A stretch of DNA of 21,871 nt, taken from Haplosporangium gracile. Taxonomy: Eukaryota; Mortierellomycota; Mortierellomycetes; Mortierellales; Mortierellaceae. The stretch lies in assembly GCA_015499985.1 (NCBI GenBank), contig JAAAUF010000705.1:1-21871 (forward strand), given 5' to 3'. Each line of letters opens with the position of its first letter. Positions within the stretch are counted from its first letter, which is position 1. The notes under the pieces are model-generated. The model saw only the letters and a list, made by a program, of their open reading frames with translations, was not told the origin of the DNA and did not search any database. The position numbers and the translations under genes were made by a program. This document shows, one piece after another, positions 18,109-21,871 of the stretch.

Positions 18109-19700
18109 CTAATCCTTATTTAGAACAACAGTCGTAATGGCAGGCGGATCCGCAACAGTCTCAAACGCCAACCTCCTCAGCTCCTCTGTCGACGCAGACA
18201 TGTTAGATCCCGCAACACACCTCTTCGAGTAACTCCAGTCTGCTGGCAACTCAGCCTCAGAAACAGGCACCCCGTCTTTCATGTTCTCCAAGTATTAATA
18301 GATACTGACAGCCTCTTCCTCAATACCACCCAGGCCCGTGTCAACAAAGGGAAACCCGATCAGAGTCAGACTCTCCAGCTGGCGATACTCCTCAATCCTT
18401 CCAAAATAATCGACGCGTCTTCGACCTTGTACGACCTGCGGCAGTTGCGCAACACAACCCTCTTGAGCCGCATGCACACCTCCAAAACCTTGCGAATATT
18501 CTCCAGAGCATCTGATGTCTCTTGAATGTAGAGCGTCAACTCCAACACCTCCAACGAATCGCGATGCACCAGCAAGGCATCCCTGAAAACCTCATCAAAC
18601 AAGCATTGACCCAACGCGACATGGTCCAGTTTTCCAGGAGCACAGGTCTCGACAATAAACGCCATACCATCAGGCTCATGAGGAGGTCGAAAGGGGCTCT
18701 CGAACTGTAGATAGGTGTTCTGGAGAAACCGAATATTGGGACAGCATCCTTTCAGGACCTGGGCCAGTATCGTCCCCACTCGATCGTCGACATATCCAAG
18801 TGTGAGGGCCTCCAGTGCCGAAAATGTGCTAAAGAAGGTTATTGTAGCAATGCGTGCCTGGGACCAAAAGAATTGTAGTTCAAGAGACTTGACCTTGAGG
18901 AGTCGGAGAGAATGTTGTCCTTGAATCAATATAGCGACTTCCAATTTCTGTTCCTCTGTCGCTTGAAGAGATCCGGGCGAGGCCGTTTCGAGACCGCTCC
19001 ACTCCAGGTTCACGGCCGATTTCCTGAGGAAGGAGCTAGTATAGTCCCAACATCCCAAACGAATCTCCTCGAAATTGTTGGCGTTGTTGTGCAGGATGCG
19101 GTGTAGTTGAACGAGGTTTAGTCCCCAATTATCCAAAGGAATCGTACGAAGCTGGCGAAGCTGGCGAAGCAGAAAAAGAATCTTGAGGTCCTGTGGGTCG
19201 TTATCATGAGGTCCGGCCCACTGCCAGTGGAGTAGGCGCAAGTCTGGCTTGGCCTCGAACAGTCAATCGCCTAACAGAAGCGACATCGGCGATGGATGTA
19301 AGCCAAACCTCCTGGATGCGGGTACAGTTGAGCTGGAGTTTTTCGACCTGGAGACAGTAGTACTCGCCACTAAGGGTCAGAGCGAGGAACCGCAAAATGA
19401 CACTGTTCCTCTCGATTGAATCCTTCGCAAATGTGTATAACTGCGACCGCCCCGTCCCGGAATACCACAGGAAGCAGAATTGGTGAGGTCGTTGGGCGCG
19501 ATGGGCGAAAAGGGTCCAGAGGAGGGGGTGAGGAGGGTGTGGAAGAGCCAATTGACGGATATGGCGGCGATGAGGTCTTTTGGTTTGAGGCACCAGACGG
19601 TCTCGCTGTCTTCATTTCCTGGGATCCAGGGAGGAATAAACTTGCCAACGGTAAGGACGATCTCTGGCAGGGGGAGTGGGTGAATGTTCTTTGAGGTCAT
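18109..19700 (-). pseudogene. F-box-like/LRR family copy D, full-length, inverted
   Basis: The ATG at 19700 begins MTSKNIHPLPLPEIVLTVGK, followed by FIPPW...LKPKDLIAAISVNWLFHTLLTP, the F-box-like region. One missing base near 19540 (CCC-TC-CTC against CCC-ATC-CTC in B) shifts into LLWTLFAHRAQ...LRFLALTL and KLQLNCTRIQEVWLTS. One extra base near 19250 restores LRLLHWQWAGPHD. A 290-codon stretch (18366-19241) then keeps the leucine-rich segments and VETCAPGKLDHVAL. A third shift near 18415 leads to EYRQLESLTLIGFPFVDTGL, a TAA at 18295-18297 stands where B has CAA, and the frame then runs on to the C-terminal module (LPADWSYSKR, SASTEELRRLAFETV) and TAG at 18109. It is the least damaged copy in the middle and tail and serves as the alignment guide for the others. 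Gene finders would probably split it into several false small genes. Confidence 0.75.
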
Positions 19701-20114
19701 GGCTGCTTGGGTGATGTCGGGAGCCAAATGCAATTGCAATGGAGGAGGAATGGATGGACAAAGAAGTTGAAAGGTGAAATGTAAACCCTTAAGTGTACGT
19801 TTGAGTGCGTTCACTCTACAAGTAACAACTTCTAATTTAGTCTTTTTACGTATTGCAGAGAGACAGAGCTTCGATATTGACAAGTGTTTTTCCCCACTCT
19901 ACAGACTTCCCTTTTCCTTATTACTGCCGGTTGAGGGCATAACAGCTGCCCTACAATCCTGCCTACGAACCCTGCCCTTCTGCAACTCTGCAACAAGCCT
20001 AAGGGTTCATCTTGCACCAAAAAGAGGCGAGCATCGTGTCGTGTGCTTCCTTGCCTCTCGACTCCACCACACATACTCCTTTCTTTACTCCTCCTTCCTT
20101 CCCTCCCTCCCTCG
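19701..20114. other. Spacer between head-to-head copies D and E
   Basis: 414 nt separating the start regions of D (minus) and E (plus). A pyrimidine-rich tract (about 20068-20113) directly precedes copy E, resembling a leader. Open frames on both strands across it overlap and show no homology. It may be a decayed bidirectional promoter. Confidence 0.5.
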
Positions 20115-21420
20115 ATAAGCACGCATCCACTCACCATCCCCTAAATCGTCGAAGCCGTCGGCCAGTTCATTCCACTCTGGAAATCTGAACATCTTGCGGA
20201 CGAGATTGTCTGGCTCTTCAAACCAGAAACTCTCCTCTCCACCATACCCGTCAACCAACTCTTCCGCCCAACCCTCGCTCCACTCCTATGGACCGTTTAC
20301 GCTAAATCCCCCCTCAAGTCTCTAGGCGCCTCCAAAACATCATTCAACAACGCCTATTATAACATTGCCTTCGACATTGTCGAGAAAAACAGCTCGTACA
20401 TTCGCGTCCTCGACCTATCTCGCTACACACCGCGCTCCGGTCGAGATATCGAGTTGCCTGAGCTCAGTTGCTCTCATCTTCAAGAGCTCCGACTATCCGC
20501 CTCAGTCATTGACGCCCGGGCCAAACGCCTGAGCCTTGCCAATCCTGGACTGCGTGTGCTTCATTGGACACGAACCTCCGGGAGGTTGACTCTGGAGGAG
20601 CTGAAGGATTTCACGAGTCTTTTACGACTCCGACAACTACGATATCTGGGCCTCGATGGCTGGAATCTGCATACAACAAATCTTTACTGCACCTTGGGCA
20701 GCAAAGGAGGACACCTCGAGGAGCTATGCCTGAGGAAGTGCAACTTCTTTGTTCCCAAACCCCTGAGCCTGAATGACAAAGGCGGCAAGTTACCGGTATC
20801 ATATGTGACGTCAAAAGATAAATCAGTCGCGGCGTTTCAGTCGATAAAGAAAAGGCGTAAGCCTGTTCGAATTTCAAGGGTCAAGATCTTCCATCTAGAT
20901 AATGAGCGGAACATATTTTCAGAAACGCTCTATTGGCTGGTCGACATAGTTGCTGCTCTGGAGACGGTTGTATTTGAAGAGCTCTCAGAGGGTACGGCGA
21001 AGGCACTGAGTCAAAGCTTGAGTAAGGTCTGCCCTCGCCTACGAACAATTAATCAGAGCAGCATCCGTGATTAGAAGACGCATCTTAATCGCGAACGGGG
21101 TCGTGGCGTTGCCTATCTTATTGATGCCTGCGCTCCCGGTCATCTGGTTCATGATACGCTAGATAGATGATGGATTGACCACGGACTGACACAGACTTTG
21201 TCGGTGCGCCGAGATAGTTTGGAGATCCTAAAGCTGGCCATCCATGACAACAATCATCGGGACTCGCTCATCAACCTCTGCACCATCTGGATAATTGCAG
21301 TCGACTCAAGCATTTGGCGGTATACTACTGTAGTAGAGGCTATGACCCTTGGTAGCTATCCCAATTTATGGACAAACCGGGGGCATGTCCAAGCCTTGAG
21401 AGTTTGGCTTTCTGACAGGG
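20115..21420 (+). pseudogene. F-box-like/LRR family copy E, diverged
   Basis: The conserved N-terminus begins ISTHPLTIP, then TAA at 20142-20144 stands where B and D have Glu, followed by IVEAVGQFIPLWKSEHLADE and FKPETLLSTIPVNQLFRPTLAPLLWTVYAK. No ATG is found at the expected place. From 20145 to 21071 the frame is open for 309 codons with leucine-rich segments (SYIRVLDLSRY, SCSHLQELRLSAS, LRLRQLRYLGLDGW, LEELCLRKC). It ends at TAG 21072-21074. The same frame continues with DACAPGHLVHDTLDR, TGA, then VRRDSLEILKLA; a shift near 21297 leads to CSRLKHLAVYYCSRG and CPSLESLAF. The LPxGW C-terminal module is missing. The long intact middle could still be annotated as a protein, but the missing start and several terminal disruptions argue for a pseudogene. 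Confidence 0.7.
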
Positions 21421-21871
21421 AGCGCAGCTTACTTTCAATTCCTCTCACTGTTTTCGAACGCCTAAAATGACAAATAGTCAGGCAAGAACAGATTTAGGTA
21501 CAAAAGCGCGTTTTAATCGAACAACTTAGTCTTAAATAAGGTGAAACAGAATGCAGATCCTGTCGGTGGTCACATCTAAAAAAGTACCGTACTTTGCGAT
21601 GATCCTTGTCTCTGTTTGTCCTTGGCACGCTGCTTGTTTCAAAGATTGTATCTTATATATTTTTTTCTCTTTTATTGCTTCGTAATCTAAGACACAACTA
21701 ACAATACAACTCTTTATTTTTGCTTGTTCCTCGACACTGAAGAAGGAAAGAAAGAACGAAATGTGAAGATTTATTTTTCAAGGAAAGAAAAAAAGTAGGA
21801 TTTTTTTTTTCGTACGCAATTTTATTTCTCCAGTAAAAAGCCCAAGGGAGCCATTCGATAGTAAAAGGAGC
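21421..21871. other. AT-rich right flank, no gene seen
   Basis: 451 nt of AT-rich sequence with T and A homopolymers (for example 21801-21810). The plus frame reaching 21470 continues past copy E homology without recognisable content. Nothing else is supported. Confidence 0.5.

Overview
This window looks like nuclear DNA of an early-diverging fungus, most likely a Mortierella-type species (Mortierellomycota). The reasons are short GT-AG introns with GTAA-type donors, AATAAA signals behind genes, pyrimidine-rich leaders, AAC/GTT microsatellites, a rhizopuspepsin-like protease, an animal-like GPI-specific phospholipase D, and lineage-typical F-box-like/leucine-rich and WD40 families. The placement rests on family resemblance from memory, not on a search.

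There are three apparently functional genes. A BTB/POZ protein lies on the minus strand at the left edge (400 to about 1404); its first exon is not resolved. A single-exon secreted pepsin-like aspartic protease lies on the plus strand (5976-7223), with a TATA box and AATAAA signal in the expected places. A five-exon secreted GPI-phospholipase D homologue lies on the minus strand (8901-13010). All four of its introns can be placed exactly because protein homology runs across each junction; its last coding exon is only 37 nt. The two secreted enzymes converge across a 1.7-kb gap and are independent genes.

The right third (about 14.5-21.4 kb) is a gene graveyard. It holds five related copies of an F-box-like/leucine-rich family, here called A to E: A, B, C and E on plus, D on minus. 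A and C are 5'-truncated, and B, D and E carry frameshifts and stops. D and E are head to head; B/C and D are tail to tail. A WD40 fragment on the minus strand borders this array, and a second one lies antisense to the 5' side of the BTB gene.

Long stretches (1.86-5.8, 7.4-8.9, 13.0-14.5 kb) contain no gene I can support. No tRNA, rRNA, CRISPR array or intact transposon was seen. I found no convincing novel multi-gene system. The most interesting material is the decaying F-box-like array, the WD40 relics, two hairpin-forming inverted repeats and the fully spliced phospholipase model.
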